Source of the DNA: Bernardetia sp. ABR2-2B
Lineage (GTDB): Bacteria; Bacteroidota; Bacteroidia; Cytophagales; Bernardetiaceae
Direction of reading: 5' to 3'
Assembly (NCBI RefSeq): GCF_037126435.1
Contig: NZ_CP147020.1
Span: 434,001-498,000, forward strand
Length of the DNA stretch: 64,000 nt
Part shown: positions 35,181-43,659 of the stretch, one piece after another
Numbering within the stretch: the stretch's first letter is position 1
Layout of the letters: every line of letters starts with the position of its first letter
Notes under the pieces: model-generated
Told to the model about the DNA's origin: nothing
What the model saw: only the letters and a program-made list of their open reading frames with translations
Databases searched by the model: none
Made by a program: the position numbers and the translations under genes

Positions 35181-35669
35181 TCATCCATTTAGAATTTTAT
35201 TAATGATTTTTGTTGTGGAATATCCTTCTACAAGTTCTATAGTTTTTACTTCTCCTCCACTTTTTATTACCACATCAGCACCTACAATATTTTCTACTGA
35301 ATAATCATTTCCTTTTACCAAAACACTAGGTTTGAGAGTCGTAATAACTTCTAAAGGTGTAGGTTCTCCAAACAAGACCACAGCATCGACAAAACCAAGA
35401 GCAGCCAAAACTCGCATTCTTGCATATTCATCATTTATTGGACGTTCCTTTCCTTTGTTGAGCTTTCTGACAGAAGCATCAGAATTGACAGCCACAATCA
35501 GTTTTTTACCTAAAGCAGCCGATTTCTCTAAATAATCTACATGTCCTAAATGTAAAATATCAAAACAACCATTAGTAAAAACTACTTTTTGATTATTAAA
35601 TTTCCATATATCAACCTTTTTTTGAAGGTCTTCAACATTTTTATAAATTTTTTTAGAAGCTGGTTTCAT
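35181..35669 (-). CDS. rfaE2: D-glycero-beta-D-manno-heptose 1-phosphate adenylyltransferase
   Basis: 162 residues, a nucleotidyltransferase with the HxGH signature in VFTNGCFDILHLGHVDYLEKS (His40, His43) and the C-terminal EGYSTTKIINKI matching the ISTT-type motif. It corresponds to the C-terminal half of E. coli HldE, here a stand-alone protein as is usual in Bacteroidota. It makes ADP-heptose for lipopolysaccharide core or glycans. The kinase half is not in the neighbourhood. Confidence 0.9.
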   Translation of the reverse strand: MKPASKKIYKNVEDLQKKVDIWKFNNQKVVFTNGCFDILHLGHVDYLEKSAALGKKLIVAVNSDASVRKLNKGKERPINDEYARMRVLAALGFVDAVVLFGEPTPLEVITTLKPSVLVKGNDYSVENIVGADVVIKSGGEVKTIELVEGYSTTKIINKILNG

Positions 35670-35722
35670 TTTCAGTTGAGATTAGTCTAACACATTTTCA
35701 AAATTTATCTCAATCTAAACAA

Positions 35723-35760
35723 AATAGACAAGAAATTATAATAATAATTGCTTGTCTATT
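35723..35760 (-). terminator. Terminator of the 35781 lipoprotein gene
   Basis: AATAGACAAG and CTTGTCTATT form perfect 10-bp arms; read on the minus strand the hairpin ends in TTTTG. Confidence 0.7.
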
Positions 35761-35780
35761 AGAAAAAAGTTGTTTTGGTA

Positions 35781-36290
35781 TTACTCTTCATCTTTAAAAA
35801 GTCTCAAGAAATGAACTTTACCATCATTGTAACCTTCAAACTTTACAACAACAGAATCTTGTTCCATTTCTTTTACTATTCCTTGTCTAAAACGGATTCC
35901 ATCGCCAAATAAAGCCCACACTCTATCATTTTTTTGGATATCAACAGTATCCAATTTCATAAGCTCAACAAAATCTTTTGAATCTGTGTCATTATCCATA
36001 TACCTTAAGTTGGTTTTTCCACCATCAAACGCTACAATTTGAGCCAAATACCAGCTATCAACTCCCTGACTGACAGCTACATATTCGCCCTCATAAAAAC
36101 CATTTAACGTGTCAATAATGGGGTCATCTACTCCTCCAACAATCTCTGTTTCATCAGACGTAACAACAACTCTACTCAACGTATCTTCTTCTGCAAAAGA
36201 AGCATCTTTTGTAGGACTACACGAAGTAAGAATTATAAAAAAAATAAAAGAAGACAATAAAAATGAATTTCTGAAAAAATATCTCATCAT
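35781..36290 (-). CDS. Lipoprotein with Tudor/SH3-like C-terminal region
   Basis: 169 residues from the ATG at 36290 (an adjacent ATG at 36287 is equally possible). This start is chosen because it opens a lipoprotein leader (RYFFRNSFLLSSFIFFIILTSC); the frame continues upstream into a MITE-like element and that extension is not credible. After a low-complexity linker, two similar beta units follow (YEGEYVAVSQGVDSWYLAQIV, then VWALFGDGIRFRQGIVKEME), reminiscent of Tudor or SH3-like barrels. Outer-membrane anchored by inference; function unknown. Confidence 0.7.
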   Translation of the reverse strand: MMRYFFRNSFLLSSFIFFIILTSCSPTKDASFAEEDTLSRVVVTSDETEIVGGVDDPIIDTLNGFYEGEYVAVSQGVDSWYLAQIVAFDGGKTNLRYMDNDTDSKDFVELMKLDTVDIQKNDRVWALFGDGIRFRQGIVKEMEQDSVVVKFEGYNDGKVHFLRLFKDEE

Positions 36291-36353
36291 GAAAAATTGA
36301 TTAAGAATGAATAAATTTAATTTATGTATTATACTATCTTTTACACAAATTGT

Positions 36354-36529
36354 TAAGAGCTTGTTTAAATTAGTGAAAATGAAAGACCACGAAATAGTAC
36401 CGAAGGTAAATTTCAATCCAATTAAGGCATTTTTGAGAAGAATAGTGAACTATTTGACGATAAAATAGCGAAGAATGCGCTGAAATTACTCATTTGAAGC
36501 CGAAAGAAAAATTTTAAAACAAGCTCTAA
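36354..36529. mobile_element. MITE-like element with TAA target duplication
   Basis: GAGCTTGTTT (36357-36366) and AAACAAGCTC (36517-36526) are perfect 10-bp terminal inverted repeats, extended imperfectly by AAATT/AATTTT. Both ends are bordered by TAA, suggesting a 3-bp target duplication. The 170-bp body has no ORF. TNA targets and ends starting GAG are known in the IS5 family (IS1031-like), so an IS5-type parent is possible, but no transposase is in the window. Confidence 0.55.
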
Positions 36530-36644
36530 GTTTAACTTTGTATTTTTTTCTAAAAAAAATCTATCTGAAAACAAAAAAGTAGGTGGAATGAAGACAGCTC
36601 GTTAAATTTTCGAAATAAATTATGCAAGCATACTATTTTTTTAG

Positions 36645-36652
36645 TATCTTTG
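36645..36652 (+). promoter_or_regulatory. Candidate -7 element of fadN
   Basis: TATCTTTG matches TAnnTTTG, 128 bp before the start codon and downstream of the MITE-like element. No clear -33 element. Confidence 0.4.
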
Positions 36653-36780
36653 GTTTTAGATAGTATATGCAAAATATTCTTTTTACTTTAGTAATTTTTC
36701 AAACAAAAAGAATTATTTTCTCTTTTAATCTATATTAAGCATACACCGATTTTAATTTAACTCTAAAACTATATATTTTT

Positions 36781-39207
36781 ATGACTCAAGCTCCTGCAAG
36801 TGTTCAAAATCCTAAAAGCGCAACAACAACGGCAGAACGCCATATTCGCAAAGTAGCCATTTTAGGCTCTGGTGTAATGGGTTCTCGTATCGCTGCTCAT
36901 TTTGCTAATATTGGTTGTGATGTTGTCTTATTAGACATCGTTCCATTAGAAGCTCCAAAAGACGAAAAACAAGAAAAAAGCCTTCTTTGGAGAAATAGTA
37001 TTGTTAATAAATTTTTAGTAGAAGCTACAAAATCAAAACCAGCTCCTTTTTATAGCAACACTTTTGCTCATCGTATCAAAACAGGGAATCTTACTGACAA
37101 TCTTGATTGGATTGCTGATTGTGATTTGATTTTAGAGGCTGTCATCGAAAGACTTGACATCAAGCAACAACTTTTTGAGCGTGTAGAAAAGCACCGTAGA
37201 GAAGATGCAATTATTGCATCAAATACTTCTGGTATTCCGATGCACATGCTTATTGAAGGAAGAAGTCAAGGTTTTAAAGACCATTTCTGTGGAATGCATT
37301 TTTTCAATCCTCCACGTTATATGCGTCTTTTGGAAATTATCCCTTGTGAGCATACGAAGCCAGAAATTGTAGATTTCCTTTTAAAATATGGCGACCTTTA
37401 TTTAGGTAAAGCAACTGTTCTTTGTAAAGATACTCCTGCATTTATTGCTAACCGTGTTGGTGTTTTTGCAATTATGTCAGGGCTTCACGCAGTAGAAAAA
37501 TATGGTCTTACTGTTGGTGAAGTAGATAGACTTACAGGTCCAATCATCGGACGTGCAAAATCAGCGACTTTCCGTACTTTGGATGTGGTTGGATTAGATA
37601 CAACAATAAAAGTAGCACAAGGAGTTGCTCAAAACGTACCGAATGATGAGCGTAAAGAAATGTTTGAACTTCCAAACATTGTAAAGGAACTTGATAAACG
37701 CAAATGGTACGGAGACAAAACCAAACAAGGTTATTTCAAGAAAACAAAAGATGAAAAAGGAAAACGTGTAATCCTTGAATTAGACTTAAATACTTACGAA
37801 TACAAGCCAACTGAAAAGCCAAATATTAAAGTGTATGGCAAAGCAAAGGATGAAGATGATTTGAGCAAACGTTTTGCAATCTTCTTGAATGATGATTCAA
37901 AATATGGCGAATTTTTCCGTACTACATTTTATGATGTATTTGCTTACGTTTCGAACCGTATTCCAGAAATTGCAGACCACGTTTATCAAATTGATGATGC
38001 TGTTTCTGCTGGTTTTGGTTGGGAAATGGGTCCTTTTGCTACATGGGACGCACTTGGTGTAAAAGAAACAATTGCCAAAATGGAAGAAGCTGGTTACAAA
38101 GTAGCTGACTGGGTAAAAAATGTAGATTCATTCTACAAAACTGAAAATGGCAAAAAACAATATTTTGATATTGAATCTAAATCATACAAGACAATTCCAG
38201 GAACGGAAGAATTTATTGTCTTAGATGCCATTCGTGGAACAAACAAAGTTTGGGGCAATGACGGAACAACTATTTTTGATTTAGGAGATGGCGTTTTAGG
38301 TTTAGAATTCCATACTAAAATGAACGCTATTGGTGGCGAAGTTATCGAAGGAATAAATACAGCTATTTCTTTAGCAGAAAAAAGTTATTCAAGTGTAGTT
38401 ATTGGTAGTGATGCACCAAACTTTTCGGCAGGTGCAAACTTAGCTATGCTTTATATGTATGCGTTGGAACAAGAATTTGACGAAATAGAAATGATAATCC
38501 GTCAGTTCCAAAATACAATGATGCGTGCCAAATTCTCTGCTATTCCTGTTGTTGCTGCAACTTCTGGATTAGCTCTAGGTGGTGGTTGTGAACTTTGTTT
38601 ACACGCTGACCACGTACAGGCACATACAGAAACTTATATGGGTCTTGTAGAAGTTGGTGTTGGTCTTATTCCTGCTGGTGGTGGAACGAAAGAAATGATT
38701 CGTCGTACAGCAAATACATTCACGACAGGCGACCCAAGAGTAAACCGTTTGCAAGATGTATTCTTAAATATCGCAACTGCAAAAGTAGCTACTTCGGCAC
38801 AGGAAGCCTTAGAAATGGGATTCTTACGTGGACACGACGACTACACGCTCAATCGTTCTCGTTTATTAGCTGATGCAAAACGCAAAGCAATGGAAATGGT
38901 AGCTTCTGGCTATACTCAACCTACTCAACAACAAGATATTGATGTAGAAGGGAAAACAGCATTAGCAACCTTTACGGCTGGTGCAGTTGGAATGCTTTAT
39001 GGTCATTATGCAACTCCTCATGACATTAAAATTGCTAAAAAATTAGCTTACGTAATTTCTGGTGGCGACCTTTCAGGACCTGCTAAAGTTTCGGAGCAAT
39101 ACCTTTTAGACTTAGAAAGAGAAGCATTCTTATCTCTTTGTGGTGAGCAAAAAACATTGGATAGAATCAACAGCATTTTATTCAAAGGTAAGCCATTGAG
39201 AAACTAA
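36781..39207 (+). CDS. fadN: 3-hydroxyacyl-CoA dehydrogenase/enoyl-CoA hydratase (FadN type)
   Basis: 808-residue bifunctional beta-oxidation enzyme. The dehydrogenase comes first: NAD-binding AILGSGVMGSRIAAHFANIG (about 26-45), the catalytic region MHFFNPPRYMRLLEIIP, and a hinge with KDTPAFIANRVGVFA. The hydratase domain follows in the C-terminal third: VIGSDAPNFSAGANL with the oxyanion loop and ALGGGCELCLHADHVQA. Dehydrogenase-then-hydratase order and length match FadN of Bacillus rather than E. coli FadB/FadJ, which run hydratase first. It works with the thiolase encoded 261 bp downstream; a stem with a bulge lies between them. Confidence 0.9.
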   Translation: MTQAPASVQNPKSATTTAERHIRKVAILGSGVMGSRIAAHFANIGCDVVLLDIVPLEAPKDEKQEKSLLWRNSIVNKFLVEATKSKPAPFYSNTFAHRIKTGNLTDNLDWIADCDLILEAVIERLDIKQQLFERVEKHRREDAIIASNTSGIPMHMLIEGRSQGFKDHFCGMHFFNPPRYMRLLEIIPCEHTKPEIVDFLLKYGDLYLGKATVLCKDTPAFIANRVGVFAIMSGLHAVEKYGLTVGEVDRLTGPIIGRAKSATFRTLDVVGLDTTIKVAQGVAQNVPNDERKEMFELPNIVKELDKRKWYGDKTKQGYFKKTKDEKGKRVILELDLNTYEYKPTEKPNIKVYGKAKDEDDLSKRFAIFLNDDSKYGEFFRTTFYDVFAYVSNRIPEIADHVYQIDDAVSAGFGWEMGPFATWDALGVKETIAKMEEAGYKVADWVKNVDSFYKTENGKKQYFDIESKSYKTIPGTEEFIVLDAIRGTNKVWGNDGTTIFDLGDGVLGLEFHTKMNAIGGEVIEGINTAISLAEKSYSSVVIGSDAPNFSAGANLAMLYMYALEQEFDEIEMIIRQFQNTMMRAKFSAIPVVAATSGLALGGGCELCLHADHVQAHTETYMGLVEVGVGLIPAGGGTKEMIRRTANTFTTGDPRVNRLQDVFLNIATAKVATSAQEALEMGFLRGHDDYTLNRSRLLADAKRKAMEMVASGYTQPTQQQDIDVEGKTALATFTAGAVGMLYGHYATPHDIKIAKKLAYVISGGDLSGPAKVSEQYLLDLEREAFLSLCGEQKTLDRINSILFKGKPLRN

Positions 39208-39213
39208 AATTTC

Positions 39214-39282
39214 TCTAATTACGAATTATGAAATAATCAGCGTAGCTAATTAAAAATTACGAATTACGATGTAGTAATTACG
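39214..39282. repeat. AATTACG-type repeat array downstream of fadN
   Basis: Repeats of AATTACG, AATTATG and their relatives (AATTACG AATTACG around 39257-39272) fill the space after the fadN stop. Seven-bp periodicity is visible though imperfect. Confidence 0.45.
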
Positions 39283-39384
39283 TTTTATTTAATTGCAAAT
39301 AGATATTAAACGTTGTCAATGGTCAATAACCTGACCTTGACAATCGTTGAAAAAATATATTTTTCTTAAAAAATTAAATAACAT

Positions 39385-39461
39385 AAGTTACCAGTAATTA
39401 AAATTAACTGGTTACTGGTAACTAATTACTGGTAACTACAAAAACTGGTAACTGATAACTG
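39385..39461. repeat. GGTAACT-type heptanucleotide array before the thiolase gene
   Basis: Units GGTTACT, GGTAACT, AATTACT, GGTAACT, GGTAACT and GATAACT follow each other with 7-bp spacing, interrupted once. A complementary fragment (AGTTACCAGTAATT) at the left end gives the block a palindromic character. It stops 7 bp before the thiolase start codon. Confidence 0.6.
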
Positions 39462-39468
39462 AAAAAAT

Positions 39469-40647
39469 ATGAGTCAAACAGCATATATAGTAACTGGCTT
39501 CCGTAGCGCAGTAGGAAAAGCTAAAAAAGGTGGTTTTAAAAACTACCGTTCAGATGATTTGGCAGCCGATGTAATTAAGCATCTTGTAAAATCTGTTCCT
39601 AATCTTGATCCAACACGCATTGACGACCTTATCGTTGGTAATGCAATTCCAGAAGGAGAACAAGGAATGCAAATGGGACGTATTGTTTCTCTTCTTTCAC
39701 TTCCAATCAATGTACCAGGAATGGTATTGAATCGTTATTGTGGTTCTGGTTTGGAAGCAATTGGATTAGCTTCTGCACGTATTCAAGCAGGAACAGCAGA
39801 TTGTATCATTGCAGGAGGAACAGAATCTATGTCTGCGCTTCCAATGATGGGTTACAAACCTGCATTAAACTGGAATATCGTAAGCGAACACCCAGAATAT
39901 ATGCTTTCTATGGGACTTACAGCAGAAGAAATTGTTCGTGATTATAAAATTACTCGTGCAGACCAAGACGAGTTTGCTGTCAATTCTCACAAAAAGGCAT
40001 TGAAAGCAATTAAGGAAGGTAAATTTAAAGACCAAATTGTTCCTGTCGAAATAGAAGAAAACTATTACGAAGATGGACAAAAGAAAACTCGTAAGTTTAC
40101 AGTAGATACAGATGAAGGACCTCGTGCAGATACTTCTATGGAAGGTTTGCAACGTTTACGTCCTGCTTTTGCAAGTGATGGAACAGTAACGGCTGGTAAT
40201 TCTTCTCAAACTTCTGATGGTGCAGCTTTTGTTTTGGTAATGTCTGAAAAAATGGTAGAAGAACTAGGTTTGAAACCTCGTTTGAAAATGTTAGCTTATA
40301 CTTCTGCTGGTGTTGATCCACGTATTATGGGAATTGGTCCTGTGGCTGCTGTGCCTAAGGCGTTAAAACAAGCTAAACTAAACTTAGAAGATATTGATAT
40401 TATCGAACTTAATGAAGCCTTTGCAGCGCAATCTTTAGCTGTAATTCGTGATTTGAAATTAGATGAATCAAAAGTAAATCCTAATGGTGGAGCAATTGCA
40501 CTCGGACACCCTCTAGGTTGTACTGGCGCAAAACTGACTATTCAACTTATGCACGAAATGGAAGCTCAAGATAAGAAATACGGAATGGTTACTGCCTGTA
40601 TTGGTGGTGGTCAAGGTATCGCAGGTATTTTTGAGCGTGTAAACTAA
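39469..40647 (+). CDS. fadA: Acetyl-CoA acyltransferase (thiolase)
   Basis: 392-residue thiolase completing beta-oxidation. The nucleophilic Cys91 is in [13 protein letters not shown], the second active-site loop is [12 protein letters not shown] (His) and the second Cys is in TACIGGGQG. The motif [12 protein letters not shown] is intact. Downstream of the FadN-like gene on the same strand, with a heptanucleotide array ending 7 bp before the start. Two hairpins follow the stop, the second a good terminator. Confidence 0.93.
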   Translation: MSQTAYIVTGFRSAVGKAKKGGFKNYRSDDLAADVIKHLVKSVPNLDPTRIDDLIVGNAIPEGEQGMQMGRIVSLLSLPINVPGMVLNRYCGSGLEAIGLASARIQAGTADCIIAGGTESMSALPMMGYKPALNWNIVSEHPEYMLSMGLTAEEIVRDYKITRADQDEFAVNSHKKALKAIKEGKFKDQIVPVEIEENYYEDGQKKTRKFTVDTDEGPRADTSMEGLQRLRPAFASDGTVTAGNSSQTSDGAAFVLVMSEKMVEELGLKPRLKMLAYTSAGVDPRIMGIGPVAAVPKALKQAKLNLEDIDIIELNEAFAAQSLAVIRDLKLDESKVNPNGGAIALGHPLGCTGAKLTIQLMHEMEAQDKKYGMVTACIGGGQGIAGIFERVN

Positions 40648-40664
40648 AGTAAAATTCATCATTG

Positions 40665-40689
40665 TAGGGAAAAGGTACGCCTTTTCCTA
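40665..40689. other. Hairpin downstream of the thiolase gene
   Basis: TAGGGAAAAGG pairs with CCTTTTCCTA around TACG with a single bulged base. A compact stem-loop without a T run; role unknown. Confidence 0.5.
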
Positions 40690-40713
40690 AATAGTAGCAA
40701 AATATACTATTTC

Positions 40714-40753
40714 AAAACTCCCTATTCAATTCATTTTGAGTAAGGAGTTTTTT
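40714..40753 (+). terminator. Terminator of the thiolase gene
   Basis: AAAACTCCCTATTCA and TGAGTAAGGAGTTTT pair with small mismatches and are followed by T residues. Confidence 0.75.
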
Positions 40754-40815
40754 GTTAGAAAATGGATTATTGTTCGATAAAAAATATATTAATTCTACCT
40801 TTCTTCTGAAAAAAC

Positions 40816-40844
40816 AAAACACTATTGCATAAATAGTGTTTTTT
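40816..40844 (+). promoter_or_regulatory. Terminator-like hairpin directly in front of the photolyase start codon
   Basis: AAAACACTATT (40816-40826) and AATAGTGTTTT (40832-40842) form perfect 11-bp arms with a 5-nt loop, followed by T residues. The start ATG is at 40849, 5 bp after the T run. Either transcription starts after the hairpin or the stem sits over the ribosome landing site. Confidence 0.65.
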
Positions 40845-40848
40845 GTGT

Positions 40849-42561
40849 ATGGAAGAATCTGTAAACCTATCTATTTATTGGCTCAAAAAAGATTTTCGTC
40901 TGGCAGATAACCCTGCGCTTGTTAGAGCATTGGAAGATGCTAAAAAAGAAAACTCAAAAGTAGCTTTGGTCTTTGTTATTGAAAATGAATTTTTAGAAGC
41001 TCCAGAAACATCTGCTTTTCACGTAAACTCCGTTTTTACTGCGCTTTCTGATTTACAAAACATCATAAAAAAAGAGTATAATAAAGAAATAGCCATTTTT
41101 ACAGGAAATGTTATAGATGTTTTTGAGAAGATTCATAAGAAAACTCCTTTTCAAAAACTATATTCTCATCTTGAAATAGGAATAAACTGGACTTTTGAAA
41201 GAGATAAAAATATAATTGATTTTTGCAGAAAAAATAACATTGAATGGATAGAGCTTTTACAAACAGGCGTTTTTAGAAGATTGAAATCAAGAGATGAGCG
41301 AAGAAAACTTTGGAATAAATTTAATTATACCAAGGCATTACCTATTCCCACTAAAGAAGACTTTGAGATTATAACACTTCCCACAAATTGGAAATGCTAC
41401 AAAGAATATCTTAAAAAAGAATTGAAATTAGAAAACTTTAGTTTCACTTTAAAAAACGAAAACGGAACAAAAAAAGAAATTCAGTCAGTTAGTGAAACAG
41501 CAGCTCATCAGACATTAGAAGATTTTTTATATTATCGTGGCATTGCATATCGTGGTGGTATTTCTTCTCCCAATACAGCTTTTACAGCAGGTTCTCGTTT
41601 TTCAGCTCACTTAGCTTGGGGAACTCTATCTGGTCGTTTTGCTTATCAGGCAACACAGGAAAGACAAAAAGAGCTAAAAGCAGAAATTGAAGCACTAGAA
41701 AATCAACTCAAAGAAGGAAAAAAAATATTGAGTAAAAAACAGAAAGAGAATATTGAGATTTTGATAAAAGAAAAAAAGCGTTGGAAAGGTTCTTTGTCTT
41801 CTTTTCTCTCTCGTTTGCACTGGCGAGACCACTTTATTCAGCGTTTGGAAACTGAACCACAGACCGAATTTGAAGCTATAAACCCAGCTTACAACGCACT
41901 AAAGTATGATGACAAAACAGAGTTTTTGGAGGCTTGGAAAACAGGCTGTACAGGTTATCCGTTAGTCGATGCGTGTATGCGCTGCCTAAACCAGACAGGT
42001 TTTATCAATTTCAGAATGCGAGCTATGATTGCTTCTTTTGCCATGCACACGTTGCATTTGAGTTGGAAAACTATCAATGCTCCAATGGCAAGACTCTACA
42101 CTGACTATGAAGCAGGAATACATTTAAGCCAATTACAAATGCAAGCTGGTGTAGTTGGAATAAATACGTTACGAGTTTATAGTCCGACCAAACAGCTCAT
42201 AGATCACGACCCAGAATGTGATTTCGTGAAAGAATGGATTCCAGAACTACAAAACTACACGCCTAAAGAAATTATTTCACACGCTGAAAACCTTGATGAA
42301 ACAGTTATTGAAGATTATCCAAAGCTTATTGTAGATTGGGAAGTAGAATCTAAGCGAATGAAAGATAAATATTTTGCTATCAAAAAATTGCCAGAAACAA
42401 AAGAAATTTCTAAGAAAGTGTACGAAAAGCACGGTTCAAGAATGGGTTCTATGACGAGTAGGGCAAGTAGAAAAAGAAACAAAACAAATTCTAAAAAAAC
42501 AACTGCAAACAAAAAGCGCATCGAGAAAATAAAAAATCAAATGCTAATTCCTTATAAGTAA
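40849..42561 (+). CDS. Cryptochrome/photolyase family protein
   Basis: 570 residues from the ATG at 40849; a TTG six bases upstream is in frame but less likely. The N-terminal Rossmann domain begins IYWLKKDFRLADNPAL, as in class I photolyases. The FAD domain is recognisable from CTGYPLVDACMRCLNQTGFINFRMR and TDYEAGIHLSQLQMQAG, and the photolyase-type W/N pattern in TNRRVYSPTKQ-like INTLRVYSPTKQLIDHDPECDF. An insertion of about 60 charged residues (ELKAEIEALENQLKEGKKIL) in the middle is uncommon, as is the Lys-rich C-terminal tail (SRKRNKTNSKKTTANKKR). It repairs UV lesions with blue light or serves as a photoreceptor; sequence alone does not decide. Confidence 0.85.
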   Translation: MEESVNLSIYWLKKDFRLADNPALVRALEDAKKENSKVALVFVIENEFLEAPETSAFHVNSVFTALSDLQNIIKKEYNKEIAIFTGNVIDVFEKIHKKTPFQKLYSHLEIGINWTFERDKNIIDFCRKNNIEWIELLQTGVFRRLKSRDERRKLWNKFNYTKALPIPTKEDFEIITLPTNWKCYKEYLKKELKLENFSFTLKNENGTKKEIQSVSETAAHQTLEDFLYYRGIAYRGGISSPNTAFTAGSRFSAHLAWGTLSGRFAYQATQERQKELKAEIEALENQLKEGKKILSKKQKENIEILIKEKKRWKGSLSSFLSRLHWRDHFIQRLETEPQTEFEAINPAYNALKYDDKTEFLEAWKTGCTGYPLVDACMRCLNQTGFINFRMRAMIASFAMHTLHLSWKTINAPMARLYTDYEAGIHLSQLQMQAGVVGINTLRVYSPTKQLIDHDPECDFVKEWIPELQNYTPKEIISHAENLDETVIEDYPKLIVDWEVESKRMKDKYFAIKKLPETKEISKKVYEKHGSRMGSMTSRASRKRNKTNSKKTTANKKRIEKIKNQMLIPYK

Positions 42562-42605
42562 ATGGTCAAGGAAATTGCAGGTATTTTTATCATTATTAAA
42601 AAAAT

Positions 42606-43505
42606 ATGCACATTCATAAAATAGATAGCAATACGCATAAGGAATTTTTATCGCAAAATAGAAAAGACCCAATTACAGGTGACTTAATTCAATCACATGA
42701 TGAAGTTGTTTTTTGTGCAAGTTGTAAGTCTGTTTTTCTACTTGATACTTGGATTTATTTAGATGAAAAACATTGTGAGCAATCTGAAACAGTAGAAAAA
42801 TTTCCTTCTTCATCAGTTATTCATTTGAAGATAGAGGAATCTATTTTATTTTTTCAAGCTCTTAATTCTGATGATGGCAATAAAGTAAATTTTCCTGTGG
42901 AGGTAAAAAAAAGTCCTTGGGTTAGGGAGCAGACCAAATTATCTCCTATTCAGGGAATTTTCAATAATTTTATAATACAGGGAATTAAGATAATGTCTTG
43001 GGCAATAGGAATCATTTTATTTCTCGTTTATCAATCTCCTATCGTAATTTTTGCCTTCCTATTTACTTTTATTTTACAAATTACTGAGATGCTTCATAAT
43101 TGGTATTTTGGTAATCAATTAGATTCAGCTTTTAGAGCATTTAGAGGAAATACATTTTATATTACTAATAAATCAATCTGTTTTTCAGACGCTTATGGGA
43201 TAAATCGATATATTTTGTCAGCAAAAGACATAAAACAAATTACTTTTTATGAAAAAAATATATCAGAAGGTTTAACCTATTGTGTCGTGGAATACCAAGA
43301 AGAAATAACAAATAAACGAATAACTTTTAATATTCCTAAAAACACGTTTAATAATACCATCTCTTTTTTCAACTCATTAAAATCTTTATCTACTGCTAAT
43401 CAAATTCCGATACGAATCAATAGTAGTAATAAAAACACATTATCAATTACTCAAAGAACAATTGATGAAGGATATAATTTTAGACTTAGAGATATGAATA
43501 GGTAA
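42606..43505 (+). CDS. RING-like/treble-clef membrane protein, paralog 2
   Basis: 299 residues. The N-terminal domain (19-59) has RKDPITGDLI, VVFCASC (Cys37, Cys40), a Thr-Trp pair (48-49) and HCEQ (His56, Cys57), the same C-x2-C-x15-H-C plan as paralog 1. Two membrane segments (about 128-150 and 153-170) and a beta-rich C-terminal part (FYITNKSICFSDAYGINRYIL) follow. The gene starts 45 bp after the photolyase stop and could be cotranscribed with it. Function unknown. Confidence 0.7.
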   Translation: MHIHKIDSNTHKEFLSQNRKDPITGDLIQSHDEVVFCASCKSVFLLDTWIYLDEKHCEQSETVEKFPSSSVIHLKIEESILFFQALNSDDGNKVNFPVEVKKSPWVREQTKLSPIQGIFNNFIIQGIKIMSWAIGIILFLVYQSPIVIFAFLFTFILQITEMLHNWYFGNQLDSAFRAFRGNTFYITNKSICFSDAYGINRYILSAKDIKQITFYEKNISEGLTYCVVEYQEEITNKRITFNIPKNTFNNTISFFNSLKSLSTANQIPIRINSSNKNTLSITQRTIDEGYNFRLRDMNR

Positions 43506-43622
43506 ATACTTGGCTTCAAGCTATTGAAGTTTAGTAAAATAATTATGTCTAAATAAAATTCTCAAAACCTTATTCATTCATAAAAAGTTATGCTATTTTA
43601 TTTCAAATTATCATTTCTCGCC

Positions 43623-43646
43623 GTTGTTGGTGTCCTTACCAACGAC
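43623..43646. repeat. REP-like palindrome, copy 7, in the ravA leader
   Basis: GTTGTTGGT and ACCAACGAC (one mismatch) around GTCCTT, preceded by GCC. It ends 13 bp before the ATPase start codon, so a transcript would carry it in its 5' untranslated region. Confidence 0.6.
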
Positions 43647-43659
43647 ACAAAATTAAACT

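Larger units (their letters stand above)
36291..36780. other. 490-bp spacer with MITE-like element and fadN promoter
   Basis: Contains the MITE-like element at 36354-36529 and a TAnnTTTG promoter element at 36645-36652. The remainder is AT-rich leader with no ORF. Confidence 0.55.

Noticed and set aside
36291-36416. N-terminal extension of the 35781 lipoprotein
   Set aside because: It reaches into the MITE-like element and precedes a proper lipoprotein leader at 36290.
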